Shown: one piece after another, positions 1-8,638 of the stretch | Layout: each line of letters opens with the position of its first letter | Position numbering within the stretch: the first letter of the stretch is position 1 | Assembly: GCA_019118865.1 (NCBI GenBank) | Contig: DWYD01000194.1 | Coordinates: 1 to 47,805 of the forward strand | Length of the DNA stretch: 47,805 nucleotides | Origin: Candidatus Coprenecus merdipullorum | GTDB lineage: Bacteria; Bacteroidota; Bacteroidia; Bacteroidales; UBA932 | Direction of reading: 5' to 3' | Program-made: the position numbers and the translations under genes | Notes under the pieces: generated by a model | Seen by the model: only the letters and a program-made list of their open reading frames with translations | The model's database searches: none | What the model was told of the DNA's origin: nothing

Positions 1-1491
1 CCCCAGATGTTCTTCCCCGACATGGCCTACAACCAGCTCTACATCGAGTACCGCATGCCCGAGGGCACCGCTCCCGGCAAGGTGGAGAAGGATCTGGAGG
101 AGATGGAGGCATATATCCGTCAGGATGACAATGTCAATCACGTCGTCACCTCCCTCGGCGGCACTCCGGGACGGTACTGCCTGGTAAGGGCCATCGCCGA
201 CCCCTCGCTGAGCTACGGAGAGCTGATCATCGACTATGAGGACTACGACAAAATGATAGAGAGCATCCCCAGGATGCAGAAGGAGCTGATGGCCGCCTAC
301 CCCGAGGCATACGTCAGGGTAAAGCAGTACAACCTGATGTACCGCCCCTACCCCGTCGAGGCCATGTTCCAGGGGCCTGACCCCGCCGTGCTCAAGGACC
401 TCTGCGCCCAGGCCCAGGCCATAATGGAGGAGAGCGACGCCACCTGGCTGGTGACCGACGACTGGTCTCCGATGGTACCGGCCGTCAAGGTGGACTACGA
501 CCAGGCCGCTGCCCGTCAGGCCGGAATCTCCCGCAGCTCGGCCGGCATCTCAGTGATGGCTGCGGCAGAGGGCATACCCTGCGGTACCCTCAATGAGGAA
601 GGCGAAAGGATAGGCATCTACATCCGCAGCACCGGTATGGACGGAGAGCCCGTGGAGAGCATCCGCAATACCCCGGTATGGGGCCTGCTGCCGTCCCTAT
701 CGTCGGTAGCCAACATGGAGACCGTACAGGGAGTGATGACCGGCACCACCGGCCGGGAGGATATCATCGACGCCTTAGTGTCGCCCCTGCCCCTGAACAC
801 CATAACCTCGGGCACGGTCATCGAATGGAACGAGCCCAAGATCTGCCGGTACAACGGACAGAGAGCCATCAAGGCCCAGTGCAACAACACGGCGGGCTAT
901 ACGGCAGCCCAGGCCCGCGACGCCGTCAAGGACCGGATAGAGGCCATAGAGCTGCCCGACGGCTACACCCTCACCTGGCTGGGCGAGTACGATGCCAGCC
1001 GGCAGTCCACCCGCTTTCTTTTCAAGTACTTCCCGCATGCGATAGTGGTCATGCTGCTGATTATGATAGCCCTGTTCAAGGGCATCAAAAAGCCGCTGAT
1101 CATAGTCTGCTGCCTGCCACTGGTGGCCATAGGCATAGTCTTCGGGATGCTGGCCGCCGGCATGAGCTTCGGCTTCGTGGCCATGGTCGGCTGCCTGGGC
1201 ATCATAGGCATGATGATCAAGAACGGCATAGTCCTCATCGACGAGATAGACCGGCAGCTGAGCCTCGGAGTAGAGCCTTACAAGGCCGTAGTGGACTCCA
1301 CCCTCTCCCGTCTGCGCCCCGTGATGATGGCCTCGATGACCACCGTCCTTGGCATGGCGCCCCTGCTCTTCGACCCGCTCTTCGGCTCGCTGGCAGTGAC
1401 CATCATGGGCGGACTGACGGTGGGCACCCTGATTACCCTCGTCTTCCTGCCCGTACTGTACTCATTGTTCTTCAAGATTAAAAAGGCATGA
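1..1491 (+). CDS. RND efflux transporter permease, C-terminal part (5' truncated by window edge)
   Basis: Open frame runs to the window start; porter-domain sequence followed by TM segments typical of AcrB/HAE1 RND pumps (GMLAAGMSFGFVAMVGCLGIIGMMIKNGIVLIDEID; SRLRPVMMASMTTVLGMAPLL). Confidence 0.95.
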   Translation, partial: PQMFFPDMAYNQLYIEYRMPEGTAPGKVEKDLEEMEAYIRQDDNVNHVVTSLGGTPGRYCLVRAIADPSLSYGELIIDYEDYDKMIESIPRMQKELMAAYPEAYVRVKQYNLMYRPYPVEAMFQGPDPAVLKDLCAQAQAIMEESDATWLVTDDWSPMVPAVKVDYDQAAARQAGISRSSAGISVMAAAEGIPCGTLNEEGERIGIYIRSTGMDGEPVESIRNTPVWGLLPSLSSVANMETVQGVMTGTTGREDIIDALVSPLPLNTITSGTVIEWNEPKICRYNGQRAIKAQCNNTAGYTAAQARDAVKDRIEAIELPDGYTLTWLGEYDASRQSTRFLFKYFPHAIVVMLLIMIALFKGIKKPLIIVCCLPLVAIGIVFGMLAAGMSFGFVAMVGCLGIIGMMIKNGIVLIDEIDRQLSLGVEPYKAVVDSTLSRLRPVMMASMTTVLGMAPLLFDPLFGSLAVTIMGGLTVGTLITLVFLPVLYSLFFKIKKA

Positions 1492-2948
1492 CCATGAGAC
1501 ATATACCCTCATATACCCGGATTCTGGGCCTGATGACGGCGGTCCTCCTCCTGCTTCCTGCCGCAGCCACGGCCCAGCCGCAGAAACGCTTCCTCACCCT
1601 GGAGCAGTGCCGGAGCATTGCCCTGGACAGCAGTGCCATACTGCGCAGCGCCAGGCTGATGGAAGAGAAGACCGCACTGGACCGCAAGGCGGTAATCACC
1701 AACTTCCTGCCCAAATTCTCCGCCTACAGCCTCTACCTCTGGACCTCCAGTTCATTTGACTACGATTTCAGCGGAGGAGCCCTGCCCATATACAAGAACG
1801 TCTACGGCAACCTGGTACCGGACCTGATGAAGGACGCCGCCGGCAACATCGTCTACAACAACGGCATACCCGTCTTCAACCAGTACGCCGTCATTCCTCC
1901 GATGACCCTGTCCGTGGACCTTGCCAATACCTTCACGGCCGGGATTTCCGTAACTCAGCCCGTATTCATGGGTGGTAAAATCGTTTCCGGCTACCGGATG
2001 GCCGACATCGGCAAGGAGATGGCAGTCCTCAACTCCAGGCTGAAGGCCGACGAGGTCATAGTCTCAGTGGACGAGGCCTACTGGATGTACGTAAAAACCT
2101 GCAGGCTGCTGGAAACGGCCGAAAGCTTCAGCAGCACAGTAGACAGCATGTACACCTTCGTTGAGAATGCCATAGACGTGGGCATGGCCACATCAACCGA
2201 CCTGCTGAAAGTAGAAGTACAGCGGAACAATGCCGCCCTCATGCTCTCCAAAGCCCGCAACGGACAGCGTCTGGCCATGATGAATCTGTGCCACATCCTG
2301 GGACTGCCTCTTACCACAAAGATTGAAGTTGACCAGAGCGGTTTCGACGTGGACAGCACGGAGTTCCTGCCCGAAACCGTCTTTACCGAATCCGACACCG
2401 TTGAAGAACGGGCCGATTATAAGCTTCTGGCCAGACAGGCCGAGCTGAAGCGGCGCAACGTAGACTTTGTCCGCTCCGACTTTCTTCCCCAGCTGGGAGT
2501 GATGGCCAGCTACGGATACACCTACGGGCTCAAGCTCCAGGACAATATCCTGCTCAACCAGACCGGATTTACCGTCATGGCCACTCTGAGAATCCCCATC
2601 TTCGCATGGGGCGAAGGTTATCTCAAGGTACAGTCAGCAAAAAAAGAACAGGAAATGGCGGAGGAGGAGATGGACCGTCTCTCCGGACTGATGGAACTCG
2701 AGATGACACGCAACAGATATGCTGTATCGGAAGCCGCGCTGCAGGCCCGGATGGCAAGGACTGCCCTCGAAAGCGCAGCAGAAAACCTTAAGGTATGCCG
2801 CGACCAATACGAACTGGGGATGGAAACTCTGGTCAATGTACTGGAGGCCCAGTCCCAGTGGCAGAAATGCAGCAGTGACTGGATCGAGGCTGTAACCGGC
2901 TACAAACTTTCCTGCACGGAATACTTAAAAGCCACAGGCAGATTATAA
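1488..2948 (+). CDS. TolC-family outer membrane efflux protein
   Basis: Signal peptide, LTLEQCRSIALDSS and repeated OEP-like segments; overlaps the RND gene by 4 bp. Confidence 0.93.
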   Translation: MTMRHIPSYTRILGLMTAVLLLLPAAATAQPQKRFLTLEQCRSIALDSSAILRSARLMEEKTALDRKAVITNFLPKFSAYSLYLWTSSSFDYDFSGGALPIYKNVYGNLVPDLMKDAAGNIVYNNGIPVFNQYAVIPPMTLSVDLANTFTAGISVTQPVFMGGKIVSGYRMADIGKEMAVLNSRLKADEVIVSVDEAYWMYVKTCRLLETAESFSSTVDSMYTFVENAIDVGMATSTDLLKVEVQRNNAALMLSKARNGQRLAMMNLCHILGLPLTTKIEVDQSGFDVDSTEFLPETVFTESDTVEERADYKLLARQAELKRRNVDFVRSDFLPQLGVMASYGYTYGLKLQDNILLNQTGFTVMATLRIPIFAWGEGYLKVQSAKKEQEMAEEEMDRLSGLMELEMTRNRYAVSEAALQARMARTALESAAENLKVCRDQYELGMETLVNVLEAQSQWQKCSSDWIEAVTGYKLSCTEYLKATGRL

Positions 2949-3038
2949 CATTTTTGATATTTCATAAATATTTGCCAAATTTGCAGCAGATAGAAAACCG
3001 CTTTCAAACAACACTGCTCACCATATACACAAACCCAT

Positions 3039-3638
3039 ATGATTTGCGATTACAGACTTAAAGTTTTCTACACCGTAGCAGTCAAGGGTTCCTTTACTGC
3101 TGCCGCAAAAGAGCTTGGCATTACACAGCCGGCCGTAAGCAACCACATATCTGAACTTGAGGGAAACATCGGAGACCTGTTGTTTTACAGAAGCCGCAGG
3201 GAAACGGTACTGACACCGAAAGGGCGCATTCTCTTCGACTATGCCGAGAGAATCCTCAATCTTTACCGTTGCGCCGGCCGTGAGCTTATGCCCGTCAAGA
3301 AGGAAGAGCGCCGTCAGATTGTGATAGCCGCAGTACCTGAAGCAGCCCGGCTGATTCTCAAGCCGATTGTAGACCATTTCATCCGCATCTATCCAGGAAC
3401 GGACATTTCATTGCTGGAGCGCAGCCGCGAGGATGCAGCAGAATCCATCAAAGACGCAGAAGCAGACATAGCCGTCACCGACGCACCCGCAGAAGGATGC
3501 GACAGCACCGTATTCGCTACAGTATCAGTAAACGGAGCCGCCGTTCCTATGGCCACATACTACCTGAGCCGCTCTGCTGACAGTTCGGGCAACAGTGCTG
3601 TAAATGATTTTCTTCTCTGCTGCAGGACCTTCAAATGA
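3039..3638 (+). CDS. LysR-family transcriptional regulator with short effector domain (199 aa)
   Basis: N-terminal LysR wHTH (FYTVAVKGSFTAAAKELGITQPAVSNHISELEGNIGDLLFYRSRRETVLTPKGRILFDYAERIL); C-terminus about 100 aa shorter than usual. Confidence 0.88.
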   Translation: MICDYRLKVFYTVAVKGSFTAAAKELGITQPAVSNHISELEGNIGDLLFYRSRRETVLTPKGRILFDYAERILNLYRCAGRELMPVKKEERRQIVIAAVPEAARLILKPIVDHFIRIYPGTDISLLERSREDAAESIKDAEADIAVTDAPAEGCDSTVFATVSVNGAAVPMATYYLSRSADSSGNSAVNDFLLCCRTFK

Positions 3639-4954
3639 GAAAACATTGGAAAATACTGACCGCATCGTTTCTGCTTGCCACGGCAGTATCCATAACCGTC
3701 CTTACGGTCACAGGACATCCAGGCAGGTCAAAATATCCGGCAGAGGAATTCCCCAATTCTGAGTCAGAAGAATACATTTCCATCAACGGGTTCCTGTCCA
3801 ACGATCTTAGCAGTACATCCCAGGCTGAGGCTCTGGATGCCTATATCGGGAAATTCATGAAACGGTGGGAGCTCAAGGGAGGCAGTCTCGCTGTCATGAA
3901 AGACGGACAGCTTATCTACTCCAAAGGATATGGATGGGCTGACGAGGAAGCAGGCATACCCATGTCCCCCGGCCACATCATGCGCATAGCCTCTCTGTCC
4001 AAGCTCGTGACGGCAACCGCAGTAATGCAGCTCTGCGAGCGCAAGGTTCTGAACCTGGACGACAGGGTATTCGGAGAGGGCGGAATTCTCAACTGCGAGC
4101 AGTTCAGCGACATAAGAGACAAAAGAGCAAAAAACATCACAGTAGGTCAGCTCCTGCGGCATCAGGCGGGTTTCACCATGCACAAGGGAGACCCCATGTT
4201 CACAACGCGTGAAATCATGATATGGGAAGACCTTGACACGGTTCCCGACATGGACAGAATAATCGAGTATGCGCTTGGCGAAAGACTCGGCTATACTCCT
4301 GGACAAGGATTCAGATACTCCAATCTGGGATATCTGATCCTTACCAAGATCATAGAAGTCTGCAGCGGCATGGACTATGAGGAATACTGCCAGGAGAACA
4401 TCCTCCATCCTGCGGGCTGCTACGACATGCACCTGGCCCACAATCTCTATGAAGAACGTTATCCCAACGAAGTCCGCTACTATGAGACTCACGATGCCAC
4501 GCCTGTCCCTGCCTTCGACAACAGCGGAGACACCCTGTGGAGACGGTACGGCGGCAGTAACATAGAAGGCCTGCGGGGAGCCGGTGCATGGGTCGCATCG
4601 CCTTCTGAATTTGTCCGCTTCGTCGCCTCCATTGACGGAGATCCCGTTATCCCAGATGTTCTTTCCCAGGAAAGTATCCGCATCATGACCTCCTCTTCTG
4701 ACCACACACGTCCCATCGGATGGGCACGTGCGGGCGAGGATACAGACTGGTCCAGGACCGGAACACTCGCCGGCACCAGCGCTCTGGTCAAAAAGCAGAA
4801 GAACGGTTACATCTGGATGTTCGTCACCAATACCAGCTCATGGAAGGGTTCCAGATTTACCCGGGAGATAGAGAGTATGTACCGTAACGCATCTGCCCGC
4901 GTAAGCAGCTGGCCGGCGAGAGACCTGTATACGGAATACAGGAAGGAGATATAA
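3635..4954 (+). CDS. Serine hydrolase, beta-lactamase class C / PBP-related family
   Basis: Signal/TM N-terminus; SLSK (SxxK) and YSN (YxN) motifs; overlaps the LysR gene by ATGA. Confidence 0.9.
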   Translation: MRKHWKILTASFLLATAVSITVLTVTGHPGRSKYPAEEFPNSESEEYISINGFLSNDLSSTSQAEALDAYIGKFMKRWELKGGSLAVMKDGQLIYSKGYGWADEEAGIPMSPGHIMRIASLSKLVTATAVMQLCERKVLNLDDRVFGEGGILNCEQFSDIRDKRAKNITVGQLLRHQAGFTMHKGDPMFTTREIMIWEDLDTVPDMDRIIEYALGERLGYTPGQGFRYSNLGYLILTKIIEVCSGMDYEEYCQENILHPAGCYDMHLAHNLYEERYPNEVRYYETHDATPVPAFDNSGDTLWRRYGGSNIEGLRGAGAWVASPSEFVRFVASIDGDPVIPDVLSQESIRIMTSSSDHTRPIGWARAGEDTDWSRTGTLAGTSALVKKQKNGYIWMFVTNTSSWKGSRFTREIESMYRNASARVSSWPARDLYTEYRKEI

Positions 4955-4985
4955 TTTGTTTTTTAACATAAAAAAGATAACTTTG
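4955..4985 (+). promoter_or_regulatory. Bacteroidetes-type promoter TTTG-N19-TAACTTTG
   Basis: TTTG at 4955-4958 and TAACTTTG at 4978-4985, upstream of the acyltransferase gene. Confidence 0.7.
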
Positions 4986-5003
4986 TAGGATGTATATACG
5001 GTT

Positions 5004-5885
5004 ATGTATAGAATAGTCCTATTTTTCCTATATGCCTTTTCACTGCTGCCGCAGAAGGTCCACTATGCCTTTTCCGGCATCATCGCCTGGTTCCTGCACA
5101 GAGTACTGCATTACAGGATGTCCACGGTGGTGACCAACATAGCAAGGTCTTTTCCCGAGATGTCATATGACGATATAAACCGGACGACGGACGAGTTCTA
5201 CCGCCATCTCGCAGACGTCATAGTAGAGTCGGTCTGGGCATTGGGAGCATCCACCGAAAAAATCGGAGAACAGGTACGCATAACGGGGCAGGACAATCTG
5301 AACAGAGCCATGGCACTGAACCGCAACGCGGTGATTATGGTAGGCCACTTGGGCAACTGGGAGATATTCACAGGACTTCCGGATCTGCGCAGCCATTACG
5401 GCATAGACCTGGACAACCGCAACTTCGTATACGTTTACAAAAGGCCCTCCAGCAGGACCGCGGACAAAGTAATGTCCCGGATCAGGACAAGGCACAACTC
5501 CTGCTCCATAATCGAATCCCACCAGATAATCCGCCACATTGTCAAGCACAGGAATGGCAGGGACGCCTTTTTTTTCATCTGCGACCAGAACCCGTATTAC
5601 AATGAGAGCCGTTTCGTGGCTGACTTTCTGAACCAGAAGACATATATGATAGAGGGACCTGAGGCCATCGCCTCAAAAATGGGCATGCCCGTACTTTACT
5701 GCGGCTTGATAAGACACGGCCGCAGAAACAATGAGGCGCATTTCGAACTGATTACAGAGAATGCTTCCGAATGTCCCGAGGGATACGTAACATCCACATT
5801 CGCACGGATGCTGGAAACTGACATAAAGAATCATAAGGGAACATGGCTGTGGAGCCATAAAAGATGGAAAAAACGAATAGTATGA
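5004..5885 (+). CDS. Lipid A biosynthesis (LpxL/HtrB-like) lysophospholipid acyltransferase
   Basis: HxxxxE motif in MVGHLGNWEIF; overall LpxL/HtrB-like sequence. Confidence 0.9.
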   Translation: MYRIVLFFLYAFSLLPQKVHYAFSGIIAWFLHRVLHYRMSTVVTNIARSFPEMSYDDINRTTDEFYRHLADVIVESVWALGASTEKIGEQVRITGQDNLNRAMALNRNAVIMVGHLGNWEIFTGLPDLRSHYGIDLDNRNFVYVYKRPSSRTADKVMSRIRTRHNSCSIIESHQIIRHIVKHRNGRDAFFFICDQNPYYNESRFVADFLNQKTYMIEGPEAIASKMGMPVLYCGLIRHGRRNNEAHFELITENASECPEGYVTSTFARMLETDIKNHKGTWLWSHKRWKKRIV

Positions 5886-7006
5886 AACCAAGAATCATCA
5901 CCGCGCTGGCTCTGGCCTGCGCCGTCACGGCAAATGCTGCCGCCCAGAACATCAACCGAATCGAAAAAGGCGGGGACATTCCCGATGGAGTTGTAGTGTA
6001 CTCTCTGCCTCTGACGACAATACGGCTGGACGTGGAGGCCGTATGCGAGGCATATACTCCCGGACCTTACAGCCAGTGGGCAAAAAAATATCTCGGAATC
6101 GATGTCCCGCAGGAAGCAGGCACATCCTACACGCTCAGCAAAGTCCGAATGACTCCTTTCCTTGAGGCTGACCGCAGCTGCAGCTATATCGTCAACCTGA
6201 GCGGACTTCTTGGAGATGCCTCCCCCGCCAATTTCTTTGAATTCTCATCCCAGGGCCTGCTGCTCCTGTCCGATGAGAACAAAGGCAACGGCAGTTCCTG
6301 GAGATTTCCCACCACGGCACCGGGCACAGGAACCATGGCATCCGAAGCTACATCCAACCTTACATCCACAGAGACGACCCTCTACAGATCTGTCCGCAAT
6401 GAAAGCGGAGGATACGACAGGGTCGCCGTCCGCCAGAGCCAGGTAGTTGAGAAAAGTCCTGAGAAAAAGGCCCAGGAAGCCGCAGCGATGATTCTGTCTC
6501 TGCGAGAAAGCCGCATCAACATCATTACCGGCAACACCGATGCGACATTCAGCGGGGACGCCCTCCGCGCCGCAGTTGAAGAGATAAGCCGCCTTGAGGA
6601 AGAATATATGAGCCTTTTCACCGGTGTCACCACAACTTCACTGCAGACTATGAGTTTCGATGTTGTTCCTGCCGCAGGGACAGAAGAGGATCTTACAATA
6701 GCCTTCCGGATTTCCGACACCCAGGGTCTACTTCCGGCAGATGACATTTCAGGCCGGCCCATTGTCATGGAGATTACTCCTGAAGATTCTGAAGATTTCT
6801 ACTCTGAGCAGGCTATAACAGAAACCAGGACTTCCAAATCCAGAGCCAGATACGAAGCCGACCAGCGCGGCAGCATATACTACCGCATACCTGCCATATG
6901 CTCCGTCAGAATTACCGACGGTCAGGATCTTATCCTCAAGAACCGCATGCCGGTGTATCAGAAAGGACAGGAGCTTTCATTCCCTGTCCATGTACTCGTA
7001 AAATGA
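5882..7006 (+). CDS. DUF4831 family secreted protein
   Basis: ORF 5864-7006; start at 5882 (MKPRIITALALACAVTANAAAQ) gives a clean signal peptide; DUF4831-like sequence (VVVYSLPLTTIRLDVEA). Confidence 0.8.
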   Translation: MKPRIITALALACAVTANAAAQNINRIEKGGDIPDGVVVYSLPLTTIRLDVEAVCEAYTPGPYSQWAKKYLGIDVPQEAGTSYTLSKVRMTPFLEADRSCSYIVNLSGLLGDASPANFFEFSSQGLLLLSDENKGNGSSWRFPTTAPGTGTMASEATSNLTSTETTLYRSVRNESGGYDRVAVRQSQVVEKSPEKKAQEAAAMILSLRESRINIITGNTDATFSGDALRAAVEEISRLEEEYMSLFTGVTTTSLQTMSFDVVPAAGTEEDLTIAFRISDTQGLLPADDISGRPIVMEITPEDSEDFYSEQAITETRTSKSRARYEADQRGSIYYRIPAICSVRITDGQDLILKNRMPVYQKGQELSFPVHVLVK

Positions 7007-7039
7007 CAATTCAACAAACCTCATAAACACTAATTCAGT

Positions 7040-8494
7040 ATGACAATCGACAATCTAGACCCCAAGTGCGTGTGGAAGAATTTCTACGCACTGACACAGA
7101 TTCCCCGCCCCTCGAAGAAAGAGTGGAGGGCAGTGGACTTCATGGAGAATTTCGGCAAGAGCCTGGGACTGGAAACCATCCGCGATGAAGTGGGCAACAT
7201 CGTTATCCGCAAGCCGGCCACTCCTGGTATGGAGAACCGCAAGGGCGTCATTCTCCAAGGGCACCTCGACATGGTTCCCCAGAACAACAATGACGTACAG
7301 CACGACTGGGAAAAAGACCCTGTTGAAACTTATATAGACGGCGAATGGGTAAAGGCCAAGGGTACTACTCTCGGCGCCGACAACGGACTGGGCTGTGCCG
7401 TCGCCATGGCCGTACTTGAATCCACCGATCTGGTACACGGTCCCATAGAGGCCCTCTTCACCATAGACGAGGAGACCGGCATGACAGGAGCGCAGGCCCT
7501 CAAAGGAGGTATTCTACATGGAGACATCCTCATCAATCTCGATTCCGAGACCGAAGGTGAGCTGTATGTAGGCTGCGCAGGCGGTCTGGACACCGACGCC
7601 GAATTCAGTTACAAGCCCGAGTCAGTGAGCAAGGAGATGAATCAGTTCCGCATCGTAATCAAAGGGCTGCGCGGAGGCCACTCCGGAATGGAAATCAACG
7701 AGGGACGCGCCAATTCCAACAAACTGATGGCCCGCATCCTTCTGCCACTGCTCCGTGACTTCAAGGGAGAGCTCATATCCATTGAAGGCGGCAACATGCG
7801 CAACGCCATTCCCCGCGAAGCCGCTGCTGTCATTGCGCTGCCCGAGAAAAAAACCGCCAAGGCTCTCAAATGCCTGGAGGCCGCAGCTGCTGACATCAAG
7901 CACGAATACGCGCCAATCGATCCCGGTATCGAGATACTAGTAGAGGAGACCAAGGGATTCAAGAAGATTATCCCCTCAGATGTGGCTCTCAACGTAGTAA
8001 AGGCACTTCTCGCATGTCCCTGCAATGTAGACCGCATGAGCCTCGTAATGCCCGGTCTGGTAGAGACGTCAAACAATCTCGCCATCGTAAAGTCCGAAGG
8101 CAAGAAGATAAACGTCAAGACTCTCATGAGGGGATCTACAGACTCTGCCAAATACGCTCTCAGGGATGCTGTTCAGAGTGCTCTTGAGCTTGGCGGCGCC
8201 AAGGTAAAATTCTCCGGCGGTTACTCAGGCTGGCAGCCCGATATGGAGTCCTGCATCCTCCGCACCATGAAAGATACCTATAATGCACTCTACGGCAAGG
8301 AGCCCGAGGTCAAGGCCATCCATGCCGGCCTTGAGTGCGGCATCCTCTCGACCAACTATCCTCATTGGGACATGATTTCCTGTGGTCCTACCCTGATGTC
8401 GCCTCACTCACCGGACGAGCGCCTGCTCATCCCCACAGTCGGGAAATTCTGGGACTTCATCAAGGAAGTACTGAAGAATATTCCTCAGAAATAA
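7040..8494 (+). CDS. pepD: Aminoacyl-histidine dipeptidase (PepD, M20 family)
   Basis: M20 metal motifs (LQGHLDMVPQ, TTLGADNGLGCAVAMAVLE, IDEETGMTGA); PepD-type length. Confidence 0.95.
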   Translation: MTIDNLDPKCVWKNFYALTQIPRPSKKEWRAVDFMENFGKSLGLETIRDEVGNIVIRKPATPGMENRKGVILQGHLDMVPQNNNDVQHDWEKDPVETYIDGEWVKAKGTTLGADNGLGCAVAMAVLESTDLVHGPIEALFTIDEETGMTGAQALKGGILHGDILINLDSETEGELYVGCAGGLDTDAEFSYKPESVSKEMNQFRIVIKGLRGGHSGMEINEGRANSNKLMARILLPLLRDFKGELISIEGGNMRNAIPREAAAVIALPEKKTAKALKCLEAAAADIKHEYAPIDPGIEILVEETKGFKKIIPSDVALNVVKALLACPCNVDRMSLVMPGLVETSNNLAIVKSEGKKINVKTLMRGSTDSAKYALRDAVQSALELGGAKVKFSGGYSGWQPDMESCILRTMKDTYNALYGKEPEVKAIHAGLECGILSTNYPHWDMISCGPTLMSPHSPDERLLIPTVGKFWDFIKEVLKNIPQK

Positions 8495-8510
8495 AACATA
8501 CATTCAGCAG

Positions 8511-8549
8511 AAAATCCCGGAAAGTCACTGGCTTCTTCCGGGATTTTTT
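8511..8549 (+). terminator. Rho-independent terminator downstream of pepD
   Basis: aaaatcccggaa...ttccgggatttttt hairpin plus T-tract. Confidence 0.85.
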
Positions 8550-8569
8550 CAGGTACTTACATAAATAAT

Positions 8570-8592
8570 AAAAGCCGCCGAGAACCGGCAGC
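8570..8592 (-). terminator. Rho-independent terminator downstream of the copA-like gene
   Basis: Minus strand GCTGCCG-GTTCT-CGGCGGC followed by TTTTATTATTT. Confidence 0.75.
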
Positions 8593-8638
8593 CCTTATTA
8601 CTTAACCTAATACTTAACCTATGAAAAAACTATCCGAT

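Noticed and set aside
678-1481. 267-aa overlapping ORF in another frame of the RND gene
   Set aside because: Out-of-frame translation of a conserved RND sequence; Arg/His/Pro-rich and without a domain.
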